Below are positions 57,701 to 64,000 of a stretch of 64,000 bases of DNA, in pieces. This DNA is from Scolanthus callimorphus. Lineage: Eukaryota; Cnidaria; Anthozoa; Actiniaria; Edwardsiidae. Positions within the stretch are counted from its first letter, which is position 1; every line of letters begins with the position of its first letter. Both the position numbers and the translations under genes were made by a program. The notes beneath the pieces were generated by a model that was not told where the DNA came from, made no database searches, and saw only the letters and a program-made list of their open reading frames with translations. The stretch spans positions 26,505,951-26,569,950 of the forward strand of contig CM066917.1 in NCBI GenBank assembly GCA_033964015.1, given 5' to 3'.

Positions 57701-60700
57701 CCATACTGTAACGACTCTTTGAATGCTGTGACTGCACTCCTTTTCCCAGACGGCAACAACGGTATTAAAGACTTCCTTGCTATCTACCTGGAAGATGGAT
57801 ACCTGGTAGTGAAAATCTCTCTCGGAAATGATCCTGTCGAGATTAGAATGACGAAAAGGCCTAATCTGAACGACGCACTATGGCATATAGTGACATTAAG
57901 ACGAGACGTCCAAGACAGAAAGGTATGATTGCTACTTGACTATCACTAGACGGGGCATCATGATGTCACAAAATCTACCTAGAATTTGTGACTCTGAAGC
58001 AATAAAACATAGGTACGCAGAGCGTACGGGAAGCTATTTGTGCATCGTGACGTCACAAAATCTTCTACTTTGCACGCGGGCAAGCTAGCGATAATCCATC
58101 ACTACCACTGGAAAGCACCTACAATGTGTGACCCTGCCAAGTTTTGAGACAATAGATAAACATAGGTACGCAGAGCGTACGGGAAGCTATTTGCGCATCG
58201 TGACATCACAAAACCGTGAACTTCACCACTACTTAGTATTTGTGACCCTCCCAAGTTTCTAAACATACAAATTGTTTTCTTGGTAATTCAAATTAGAATC
58301 TCGTCAAAGCGAAATGAGTCGCGTCCGCCTTTTTAAGGTTTATTTTCAGTTATAAAGTTTTGACGAATGTTTTTGAGTTGTTAAAGTGTCATCTGAGTTC
58401 GAGATCTCAAGTTCGTTACCAAACAGTGATCACGTGTTGCATCAAAACAATGATCACGTGGTACAGAAAATCGTTAGTCTGGAGACTTGATCTCGAAGCG
58501 TCGTTTTACCACTCTAGTGGTTTTCATATAAAAAAGGTTTGACACGCGCTACAGGAGCTGAAAATTCGTCAAAAAGTGGTATCCCCAGATGAACCCAGAG
58601 CCTGCCATTTCTGTATCCACGAGTTAGCAGCTTTGCTTTATTGGTAACATTATGCCTTGCCGTTCCACAGAAAATACGGGTGATCTTGGACCGCTGCGCG
58701 AATGCACAGATTGTAGAGGAAAATGGACGCGTATATGAAAAACGGGATCAGTGTGAAGCCACAGGACGCGTCAAAGGACGCCTCACGTACGTAGTGCGAG
58801 CTATCGCGACGTTTTGCATAAATTAGGGGTACGGGCGCGACTTTTTGCATAAATTAGGGCTACGGGACAGGGGTGATGGCAAATGGCATCCCGCGCGGAT
58901 TTGCAAAAAATGACGCACTTTCTTAATGCAATTTACAGATACCTTAATGGATTCGGTCCACTCCAAGTAGGCGGCGTATCGACAGACCTTAAATTCCTTG
59001 GCATACCAACCACCGGTTTCTACGGCTGTATAAGAAGTATTATTGATGGTGGTAAGATGTACGACCTAACGAATCCCATGTTTGTCAACAATGCCGCCCG
59101 TGGATGCACTCTGGCAGGAGATTGTAGACCCAAAGATGACTGTAATAGCCGTGGATACTGTGAGCCAAGCTTGAGGAAAGATGGAAGCACGTGCGTTTGT
59201 GATTTAGGCTACAGCGGAGATGCATGTAACGACCGTGAGTATTCCTTCTTTCCGGGTACCATTTCAAGCCAATCACACAAGCTCATTCAACATTGGTGAA
59301 TTAGCTTATAGATCATATTTCTCCGTGCGTCTGTACTGAGAGAGATGTACAAATGACGTCATAGCATGTGATGAACAAAAGAGTACGCCATGAAGCCTTG
59401 GCGACTTCTGTGAATCTATTGAAATAACTTTGGCGAGCATTGTGTGGTATTATCCGGGCTCTAATTAAATGTTTGGCGGGCTTTAATATATTAGAGCCCG
59501 CGCGAGTCAATCGGGTTATGATGGTCGCCATAAATTATTGTTTTTGTACTCAATGCACTCCAAAGTTATAATAATAGTAATGCAGTTGATGTTCTTGGGC
59601 GTAAATATGTTTTGGGCTCTTCTCAGTGCTCCATTTTATCCCTCGCTGCACTCGGGCACAAATAAGCTCCAAACATACTTACGTCCGCGAACATCAACTA
59701 TAGAGCAGATTTCGTATGACTGTGAAAAGTTCCGCGACAAAGTTGTACCGCTCCGCGACCGTGACCGCGCCGCGACCGAGTGATTTCATTCGGTGATTTC
59801 ATTCGGTATCTACAGCAGGCCAGGTTCGGTACCGCCACCGCGACAGTACCGCGCCGTGTCACGGCACTTTTCACAGTCATATGAAATCTGCTCTATTGTT
59901 TAAGTACAATTACTCAAGCTATTAAAAGCATTAGGATCGAGCGCGCACTACGAGAAACTAAAGCCCTGGCTAAACTAGGACACATGTAGCGCGTAACATT
60001 GTAGCCGGACACGTTTCCTCTATGTTTCCCAGTTTAGCCACGCGAGAAACATTGTTGCGCGCGATAAATTTTGTAGCCGTGACAGAAAGAAATGTTTCTT
60101 TGCAAGACAAGAAACATTTGATGTGTCCGAGACACACGCGTGCGATGTTTCCTAGTTTAGCCACTCGGGGAAACATGCAGGACAAAAATAATGCGCGCTA
60201 CATGTGTCTTAGTTTACCCGTAGCGTAAACAAATACCCCTAAATGCGAATTTGTTATCGAAAATCTTAAAAGTCGCTTGAGTAATTGTACTAAAACAATT
60301 AGTCGCCTCCTCCGTGCTCCATAAATATTTGTTAAATATTTGTTAAATAGAGTACGGCGCACGCGCGCATTTGCTAGCGTGCGCCCGCTAGACGTCAATC
60401 GTCAATTACGCGTGCGTACCTGTGAAAATGGCAGTTAGAGTGTGACGTCGTCCGAGGGCACTATGATTACAAAGTCCTTGGTCTCACTAAGGATCACTGG
60501 GAATGTGATGCATTGAGCTTGGCATTTTTAATCGACATTTAAATAAGGTTCTGGCTTGTTTTGATTTTGCAGGTTCCCCTACTAAATGGTACAAGAAAAA
60601 CAGCTTTGCTCAGTTCCTGGTCACAAATCCGCGGGCTAAACGTGACATGATCCAACCGCCCGTTCCACTTCTGAATGAGTACTACACTCACATCAATCTA

Positions 60701-63297
60701 CAGGTCCGACTGAATCCAAATCAGTCGGACTGTGTGCTGTTCCTCTCTTCCAATTCGCTAGGCACCGAGTTCAACCGGATTGATGTAAGTACAGCTTGTT
60801 GCTGCTAAATGGCTTCCTCGTTAGACAACCAGAAGCCAAGTAAAAACACTTTCACACGGTGAACACGTGACAGGTTTCTTTGCACGCCAAGTCAAGTAAA
60901 AACACTTCCACGCGTTGAACACGTGACAGGGTTCTTTGCACTTTCACTTTCACGTGGTGAACACGTGGGAAATTTCTTTGTACGCCATGCCAAGTAAAAA
61001 CACTTTCAAGCTGTGAGCACTTGATTATTCTAACACAGCGCAGCAGTGTAAAATAACGTGCTACTACGTTTAGTTCAAAGTTTTGGTAGATTGGCAGAAA
61101 TGAGCAGCCAATAAGAATGCAACAAACGCGATTACAAATACCTTTCGCCACTCATCTGAAACCCATTCTATTTGCAGTCGTTAGAGCGTATTTCTGATAT
61201 GTGTCAAAAATCAAACGCAAAGTAAAACCACTAAGACAATCAGAAACGGAAAACATTCACTCCTATAGGTTTTATTCAGAATCATCGCTCATTCGATTGC
61301 TTTCACTACTACACTAGCCATCTGAAATGAGTTGGACGAAGGTATGTCGCATGGAACAAGTATTCAGTATTTCTGTCCTGTTACCAGGTCAAGGACCACA
61401 TTTTGAGGTACATCTATCGTCTTGGCGATCGAATGAAGGTGCTAAGTGTGCCCCAGTTTAACATAACGGACAACAAATATCATTCAATCATGGTCAACCG
61501 AGAGGGAAACTATGCCGATCTGCAGGTTGATTTCTCTGCTTTCACGGCAGGTCAGTATCAGCCGAAATATCTGGGAGGGGTGAGTAGGGTCGCAGTTTGC
61601 GCTTGAGGGGAGGGGAGGTGTGCAGGTTCCACGTACACTGGGACGGAACCCTTGTCACTCCTTTGTTATCGTTTTTATTCAAAATCCCAAGACAAATTAT
61701 TACAGAAATCTCGAAATAACCATCTACAAACACAGTTGTATACTTGATTTACTGAATTCAATCGAAAATATCGCACTACATTCCCTAAATCAGCCGATGG
61801 AAATGGATGCTTTCTCTGACTCGGTATGTTGCTAGGCGGACAAAATGGCGACTGACCGAGGCTCTTTAAACACTGTAACTCTCTCTGGGTTCTCTTTGGG
61901 TTTCACTCGACCTCATCTCCGGGACCGTGCAGAATTATTTACAGCTATAAAACTGTACCTTTTCAAAACACCTCTTACGGGTTCAATACACTTGGTAGTC
62001 AGTGTTTACCCACCATTTGAGCAGATAAATGAGATTCACGAGACTCGTTTAGCTGAGTCGGTGGACCCCATCAGTTTGAGTTATTTGTTCATTAGTTGCT
62101 CTTGTTCTGGGGGGTTCAGGATTTTTCACGGAAAGGGGGACCAGATAGTGAAAATATAGTGACCAAAAAAAATTGCAAATTTCCTTCAGCAAACACAGTG
62201 TATGGGAAAATCTCCCCCGAAAAAAGGTGGCACGCCCCCCCTAATCTGCCGCACTTGTTTTAACCTATCATCAAATAAATATATCTTAGATTAAATGTTT
62301 TTTCATGTATATGGTATATTCATGTATACGAGTTAAATATCTGCCAGTATTACATGAAAAAAACATCTAATGTGTTATTTATTATACGGCGAACAAAAAT
62401 ATTTTCTTTCCATTTCAAGATTCACTAGAAAACGTACGTGATTTGACTAGCAAACGATCGCGCGCGAAACCGGTTCGTAACCGGTTTGTTACAATCTGAT
62501 ACGGCTTTTACTATCGTGTAATACGGCTTTTGCCGTTTTAATATGGCTCCATATCATATCTGCACTCAATTCTGACCTTATTGGTAAAATGACGTCACAG
62601 TCGTATAATAATTAAGCAATAAAAGTACTTTCCGCGTGCTCTCTGCTTTCTTACAAACACGAGGGGGATGTTGGGAGAACTGATCAAAACTTGAAAGACA
62701 CGAGCCGAAGGCGAGTGTCTTTCAAGTTTTATCAGTTCGACCAACATTCCCCGAGTGTTTGTAAGAAACCAGAGAGCACGCAGAAAGTATTTTTATTGCT
62801 TTTAGAAAATAACACGCGCGACAGCGTTGCGTGACAATCGTGTTTCTCAGGTCTCTTACAAACACGCTTTTTAACCAATGAGAATGCGCACATTCACAAT
62901 ACAACATAGGTGTTATTTTCTAAATGAGTTTATTTTCCCAACACCAGGTAACACGGGGGGAGTCCACAAATTACTCAACATGGGAGGAGGGAGTTTCTTC
63001 TCTGGTGGAATGCCTAACATCACGGAAGTCCGTGTTATCGAGGCCATAGTACAGTTCGGCGGAGACGTCCTCGTACAGACTGACAATGGGAAGGTTATCA
63101 CGTCGGGAATGGGAGCAACCGGGACTTCGTACGGGTCTGACATCGTGCATATTTTAACGATAAACAGTTTTGATAAAGTGACGGTAAAAGATTGGCAAGA
63201 CCATAAAGGAATGATTGGGGTTGGAGCGCGGGGATTTGCCGAGAACAAATGCCTTGTCGTGGATGGCAAAGAGAACTGCGAAAAGACTGAATTGGTG
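31559..63297 (+). CDS. Classical (type III) cadherin, about 32 cadherin repeats, NC region, EGF and LamG domains; 18 exons, 3' end outside window
   Basis: Calcium-dependent cell-cell adhesion protein. Exons: 31559-33760, 35979-36579, 37275-37387, 38470-38909, 42328-42455, 43552-43741, 44568-44850, 45727-45960, 47114-47365, 47535-51373, 53502-55767, 56275-56736, 57750-57922, 58671-58786, 58939-59234, 60573-60784, 61388-61550, 62948-63297. Phases all join, with one base restored near 33002, giving about 4,107 residues. Residues 1-27 are a signal peptide (QVLIFVVLMLM core). I count about 32 repeats by their linkers (NINDNAPVF, VNDNSPVY and the like). Residues about 3,420-3,560 form an NC/primitive-classical-cadherin region (VGDIGIDMCALERQKIG), then EGF (CKINNPCLNGGTC), LamG, EGF (CNSRGYCEPS) and LamG. 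This order is the hallmark of DN-cadherin-like classical cadherins and of cnidarian classical cadherins, which suggests transmembrane and catenin-binding segments beyond the right edge. A Fat-type protein would lack the NC region. Confidence 0.9.
34747..35080. repeat. Inverted-repeat element in cadherin intron 1
   Basis: The left arm (TCTACGGAATTCACCGAACC, later TTTGTCTGCATTCCTTTC) pairs imperfectly with the right arm (GAAAGGAATGCAGACAAA, later GGTTCCGTAGA) over about 80 bp. It is an aged hairpin transposon. The rest of the intron (33761-35978) is AT-rich, and I see nothing else there. Confidence 0.6.
37046..37253. repeat. Short inverted-repeat element just before cadherin exon 3
   Basis: GAATGGCACTTACCATTAGC at the left and, inverted, AATGGTGCTTACCATTGGTC at the right enclose repeated words such as GGTTGGTTGAGTTGAACCAGT and TTCCAACCGGAAT. 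Its right end lies about 20 bp from the acceptor of exon 3 (37275). Confidence 0.55.
38978..39122. repeat. Repeat with poly-G run in cadherin intron 4
   Basis: The sequence GGGGCGGATCCAGGAATTTC, a run of about 19 G, GATAGTGAAAACATGGGACA and CGAAAATCTCCCGAGAAAGG also occurs, diverged, near 25440-25560 (inverted) and 62105-62245. It is a dispersed repeat family of unknown class. Confidence 0.6.
39195..39697. mobile_element. 503-bp mariner-like MITE with TA duplication
   Basis: The ends CAGCCAAAGACGCTCAAGCG and (inverted) CAGCCAAAAGACGCTCAAGC continue as matched inverted repeats for about 85 bp (CCCCCTCTAGAG, TTCTTGGAATATTGGATCC). TA flanks both ends (39193-39194, 39698-39699). CAG ends with TA duplication fit Tc1/mariner. 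It has no transposase. Confidence 0.8.
40255..41862. mobile_element. 1.6-kb foldback element, TG...CA ends, 5-bp duplication, minisatellite arms
   Basis: The ends are TGTTGAGGCCACATTTGTAA and its inverse (ending GTGGCCTCAACA). GTGTC flanks both (40250-40254, 41863-41867). Each arm begins with a tandem array of GCCACATTTGTAATAAC-like units (40261-40440; inverted at 41700-41857), then a matched unique part (AGCTACATGCAGGCAGAAAG; AACATCGCTAGGTGACCAAA). The centre holds three blocks of ATCGATGACGTCA words next to CACGTG. There is no ORF of note. TG/CA ends with a 5-bp duplication point to a retroviral-type integrase, as in Ginger-like DNA transposons. Confidence 0.8.
42461..42690. repeat. Dispersed repeat family C, copy 2, starting 6 bases into cadherin intron 5
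   Basis: It begins TTAAAGAGCCCGTGTCAGCC directly after GTAAG of the exon 5 donor (42456-42460). The core (AATTCAATCCAGAACATTGC, AAATCAGCCGATGGAAATGG) matches 12693-12919 and 61641-61869. The right end is diverged, so the border is approximate. Confidence 0.7.
43211..43460. mobile_element. 250-bp inverted-repeat element in cadherin intron 5
   Basis: The left arm CAATTAATGAATTCAGCTTT and TATGATGTGGAGAATTATTC (43211-43256) pairs with the right arm GAATAATTCTCCACATCATA...GAATTCATTAATTG (43418-43460). Inside is a smaller palindrome around CTGCGTACATCGCGTGTACC. It ends about 90 bases before the acceptor of exon 6. Confidence 0.75.
43739..44012. repeat. Tandem duplication of an exon-intron border (exon 6 donor)
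   Basis: 43739-43879 and 43880-44012 are near copies: both start CAGGTAAAAA.GGGGCGTGGC and run through TAATCTCGTACTGATA, GTGGTTTCTTACA, CAGGGTTCGTACGCGGCCTG and CTGTAATTAATATCCTGG. The first copy begins at the true donor of exon 6 (43741); the second carries an intact decoy CAG-GTAAAAA. Confidence 0.85.
44150..44294. repeat. Minisatellite TTATTACACTTAGGGCC in cadherin intron 6
   Basis: About seven alternating units of TTATTACACTTAGGGCCA and TTATTACACTTGGGGCCT. The unit shares TTATTACA with the arms of the foldback element at 40255-41862, though the rest differs. Confidence 0.8.
45130..45212. repeat. Tandem pair of short palindromes
   Basis: CTGATACAGAATACTAATTG...TTAGTATTCTGTAT occurs twice in a row, each copy a hairpin by itself, in cadherin intron 7. 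Confidence 0.8.
45534..45636. repeat. 103-bp hairpin in cadherin intron 7
   Basis: ATTTACAATATTCGTGTCTA and TGTTGTATCGGCAGATACAA pair with TTGTATCTGCCGATACAACA and TATTGTAAAT across a small loop CTCGCGCTAATCGC. The stem is near perfect, so the insertion is recent or the fold is maintained. Confidence 0.85.
46413..46807. repeat. About 80-bp minisatellite, five units, cadherin intron 8
   Basis: Units start with CCCATACTGCCTTTGGGTCT at 46413, 46492, 46575, 46648 and 46731 and end with CCTTTATTGAAATAGCTGTA. Spacings are 73-83 bp. Divergence between units is 10-20 percent by eye. Confidence 0.88.
47535..51373 (+). CDS. Cadherin exon 10: 3.84-kb exon coding for about 12 cadherin repeats
   Basis: One uninterrupted frame of about 1,279 codons between an AG acceptor at 47534 and a GTAAGA donor at 51374. 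Linkers with full calcium motifs (NINDNAPVF, LDENDNAPFF, TDVNDNSPVY, QDVNDNFPTF, RDVNDDLPNF, VDENDSPPVF) alternate with degenerate ones (NYRPKQQPV, TVQIPPIF, NSNKFVPYF, ISAEAPPVC). One repeat carries a cysteine-rich loop at 49206-49240. Exons before it hold one repeat or less each, so this exon has probably lost introns. Confidence 0.9.
51489..51931 (+). mobile_element. Harbinger-like MITE family E, copy 1 of an inverted tandem pair
   Basis: 443 bp, from AGCCGGGGAAATACGAGGCA to TGCCTCGTATTTCCCCAGCT, with TTA at 51486-51488 and 51932-51934. The terminal inverted repeats run 75 bp or more and contain AACTTGTCGCGCAACA, a word that recurs inverted inside the element. It lies in cadherin intron 10, 115 bases past the exon 10 donor. 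Confidence 0.85.
51935..52374 (-). mobile_element. Harbinger-like MITE family E, copy 2, inverted and abutting copy 1
   Basis: 440 bp, from AGCCGGGGAAAACGAGGCAC to GTGCCTCGTATTTCCGCGGCT, with TTA at 51932-51934 (shared with copy 1) and 52375-52377. Internal sequence is the reverse complement of copy 1 (AGTAGACCCGCG / GCGGGTCTACTT; TTTTGATGATCACAC / GTGTGATCATCAAAA), so the pair makes an 886-bp near-palindrome. Confidence 0.85.
52455..52768. repeat. Tandem duplicate of about 155 bp, rich in GGGGGG..CCCAAAAAATAC
   Basis: 52455-52610 and 52612-52768 both read GGTGGAAATGAGGGGGG, TCGCCCAAAAAAATACGG, CACCCCTGAAGGGGGG, ACAAGCACATAACA and ATGCAATATGTTTGT. Each copy has three internal units of CCCAAAAAATAC. 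A related unit recurs near 53375-53440. Confidence 0.85.
53255..53460. repeat. Cluster of poly-G and poly-C runs before cadherin exon 11
   Basis: G runs of 12-19 bases at 53259-53275 and 53371-53384 and a C run of about 19 at 53439-53458 lie 40-250 bases from the acceptor of exon 11. Run lengths may be inexact. Confidence 0.7.
53502..55767 (+). CDS. Cadherin exon 11: last cadherin repeats and start of NC region
   Basis: About 755 codons coding for some six membrane-proximal repeats (linkers TDINDMAPVF, TDSNDNAPYF, TDVNDNGPWF, QDENDNDPDD) and then the divergent segment NAVAMEFLDM...FVEDYHNDLVSILANLFSVS...VQVFSIQ. That segment resembles the NC region next to the EGF modules in invertebrate classical cadherins. 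Confidence 0.88.
55842..55997. mobile_element. 156-bp hairpin element in cadherin intron 11
   Basis: Ends TTTCTGCAGAAACCCATCAA and (inverted) TTTCTGGTAGAAACCCATAT; inside, ATGGGAA and TTCCCAT words alternate (AAAGTTGAATTTCCC, GGGAAATTCAGCTTTT). Confidence 0.75.
56275..56736 (+). CDS. Cadherin exon 12: end of NC region, EGF 1, start of LamG 1
   Basis: The exon reads GLKVGDIGIDMCALERQKIG, a two-cysteine motif, then a six-cysteine EGF domain starting CKINNPCLNGGTC and ending GFRGPQC. FVRGPSYIWLEKFSS then opens a laminin-G domain that continues in exons 57750-57922, 58671-58786 and 58939-59234 (closing GFYGCIRSI). Confidence 0.88.
56841..57213 (-). mobile_element. Older Mutator-like MITE interrupted by a younger copy
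   Basis: Left part 56841-56946 and right part 57176-57213 together form a diverged, inverted copy of the 219-bp family (GTGCATGCCCAACGTACAAA, then GCAAAGGCCCTCAAATGGAT). The younger copy at 56947-57165 sits inside it with its own duplication. Flanks GACGGATGTT and GGCGAAGGTT agree at seven of ten bases, which could be a decayed target duplication. It lies in cadherin intron 12. Confidence 0.7.
56947..57165 (+). mobile_element. 219-bp Mutator-like MITE, copy 2, nested, with 10-bp target-site duplication
   Basis: It is the same length and sequence family as 5706-5924 (GCTCTGGTGACATCCATTTG; CTGTATCAAATCTCGCGCAT; GTCACCAGAGCCTCCCCCGC). GGACAATTAG stands at 56937-56946 and 57166-57175. The duplicated target is itself part of an older family member. 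Confidence 0.88.
57961..58260. repeat. Imperfect tandem duplication in cadherin intron 13
   Basis: The block AACATAGGTACGCAGAGCGT then ACGGGAAGCTATTTG.GCATC occurs at about 58005 and 58158, each followed by TGACRTCACAAAA. A third TGATGTCACAAAATC starts the region. Confidence 0.75.
58808..58871. repeat. 31-bp direct repeat GCGAC.TTTTGCATAAATTAGG
   Basis: Two copies lie between cadherin exons 14 and 15, starting 20 bases after the exon 14 donor. Confidence 0.7.
59573..59703. repeat. Hairpin element in cadherin intron 15
   Basis: TGCAGTTGATGTTCTTGGGC...AAATATGTTTTGGGCTCTT pairs with AAATAAGCTCCAAACATACTT...GCGAACATCAACTA; the loop holds TCCCTCGCTGCACTCGGGCA. Next to it (59725-59870) lies another palindromic CG-rich segment (CCGCGACCGTGACCGCG). 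Confidence 0.65.
59962..60225. mobile_element. Harbinger-like MITE family D, copy 2
   Basis: It begins AGCCCTGGCTAAACTAGGAC and its right end inverted reads CGCTACGGGTAAACTAAGAC; TAA flanks it at 59959-59961 and 60226-60228. It matches the element at 16559-16807 (ACACATGTAGCGCGTAACAT, ACATTTGATGTGTCC). It is in cadherin intron 15. Confidence 0.85.
60836..61022. repeat. About 60-bp minisatellite, three units, just after cadherin exon 16
   Basis: Units AAGTAAAAACACTTTCACAC, GGTGAACACGTGACAGG and TTTCTTTGCACGCCAAGTC repeat about three times with changes. It starts some 50 bases from the exon 16 donor (60784). Confidence 0.8.
61641..61869. repeat. Dispersed repeat family C, copy 3
   Basis: Copy of 12693-12919 with a conserved core (TGATTTACTGAATTCAATCG, TCGCACTACATTCCCTAAAT, GATGCTTTCTCTGACTCGG) and right end ACCGAGGCTCTTTAA. 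It starts about 90 bases after the exon 17 donor (61550). Confidence 0.8.
62616..62799. mobile_element. 184-bp hairpin element in cadherin intron 17
   Basis: Arms of about 85 bp: GCAATAAAAGTACTTTCCGC and GTGCTCTCTG, CTTACAAACACGAGGGG, TGATCAAAACTTGAAAGACA on the left pair with the right arm ending GAAAGTATTTTTATTGC. The loop is GAGCCGAAGGCGAG. Confidence 0.85.
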
Positions 63298-64000
63298 GTA
63301 AGTGATAAGGGCCATTCCATTTTTTACTTTTGCACCCCCCTACAGAAGATTTTTTTCAAGGGGGTTATAGGAAAATGGCCTTTTCCGCGGGGTTAAATCT
63401 CCCATTCCGTAGGGTTTTTCCTATGGGGTACAATAAAAAGGCTCTTCCGTGGATTTTTCCTATGGGGTGCAATACAAAAAGGCTATTCCGTGGATTTTTC
63501 CGAGGGGGTGCAACTCAAAAGGCTCTTTCGAAGGTTTTTTTTTTTTTTGGGGGGGGGGGGTGCGGCTAAAAAAGAATGGCTTAGTGTGACTAAGGCTTAA
63601 TAGAGTGAAACCACGGTTCATTAACCGTGTTTGAATAAAGATGCTGATGATGATATAGGGGGGGGGGGGGGGGGGGGGGAGAAGTGGGACTAGGAGGCTT
63701 TATTCACAATACCCCACCAAGAATTTATTACTGTGGTGGGGAGAGGGGGATAGTTTTGCTTGGATTTCTCTTGGGATATATCTTCACACTTTTCGATAGC
63801 AGGGGCAAATTGGTATTAGTTTTGTTTCATGCCGCGATCACGTGGAGAACATCCATGCTTAATATAGTCCTCAGTGGTGCTTGCATGTGCATATCGGTTG
63901 TAAATGGCTAGGCGTCTGATAAAGCGAAATTGATTGCCTAGAAAAAGAAAACCTACAATTTAAGCGGTAAAAATGCCATACCAATAGGGCTATACCCGAG
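63298..64000. other. Start of cadherin intron 18, repeat-rich
   Basis: From the GTAAGT donor at 63298 to the window edge I see no further exon. It contains four loose units of CAAAAGGCTMTTCCGTGGATTTTTCC (63330-63530), poly-T/G runs (63532-63560) and a run of about 20 G (63659-63679). The next cadherin exon, expected to continue the LamG/EGF region, lies beyond the window. Confidence 0.6.

Noticed and set aside
61551..61577. Exon 17 extended to the GTGAGT donor at 61578
   Set aside because: That end is in phase 0 and does not join exon 18 (62948), which needs phase 1; the GTCAGT donor at 61551 does.

Overview
This is a window of animal nuclear DNA. Genes are split by introns with GT-AG borders, coding exons sit among many short inverted-repeat transposons, and the protein families (importin-4, a NACHT-WD40 protein, a giant classical cadherin) are metazoan. 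A cadherin with about 32 extracellular repeats, an NC region and EGF/laminin-G modules, together with the compact intron-rich layout, fits an anthozoan cnidarian (sea anemone or coral) best. The species is an inference. There is no sign of bacterial sequence.

Layout. (1) 145-4802, minus: the first eight exons of importin-4; the gene runs off the left edge. (2) 4803-6876: intergenic, with two small transposons. (3) 6877-26964, minus: a complete 24-exon gene for a DUF4062-like/NACHT/WD40 protein of about 1,718 residues (NWD1/NWD2/TEP1-like STAND ATPase) with a likely N-myristoylation signal and a lysine-rich N-terminal tract. (4) 26965-31558: intergenic, with the 3' end of a non-LTR retrotransposon lying inside a 29-bp inverted repeat. 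(5) 31559-63297, plus: 18 exons (about 4,107 residues) of a classical (type III, DN-cadherin-like) cadherin: signal peptide, about 32 cadherin repeats, NC region, EGF, LamG, EGF, LamG. The transmembrane and catenin-binding parts lie beyond the right edge. The NACHT gene and the cadherin gene are divergent, about 4.6 kb apart.

Exon borders were set by hand from splice sites and checked by reading-frame phase, which closes through all three genes only if single missing bases are assumed at five places (13197, 11860, 11165, 25823, 33002). Each lies in a mononucleotide run, so I read them as sequence errors rather than gene decay.

Non-coding space is dominated by non-autonomous inverted-repeat elements whose target-site duplications can be read directly. 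They include a 219-bp Mutator-like MITE with 10-bp duplications (two equal-length copies, one nested in an older copy), several Harbinger-like families with TTA/TAA duplications (one inserted exactly in a 5' splice site, one forming an inverted tandem pair sharing TTA), a mariner-like element with TA duplication, and a 1.6-kb foldback element beginning TG and ending CA with a 5-bp duplication and minisatellite arms. Large minisatellites (33-bp, 10-bp, 25-bp, about 80-bp units) fill several introns.

The three genes have no evident shared pathway: nuclear import, an innate-sensor-type ATPase, and cell-cell adhesion.
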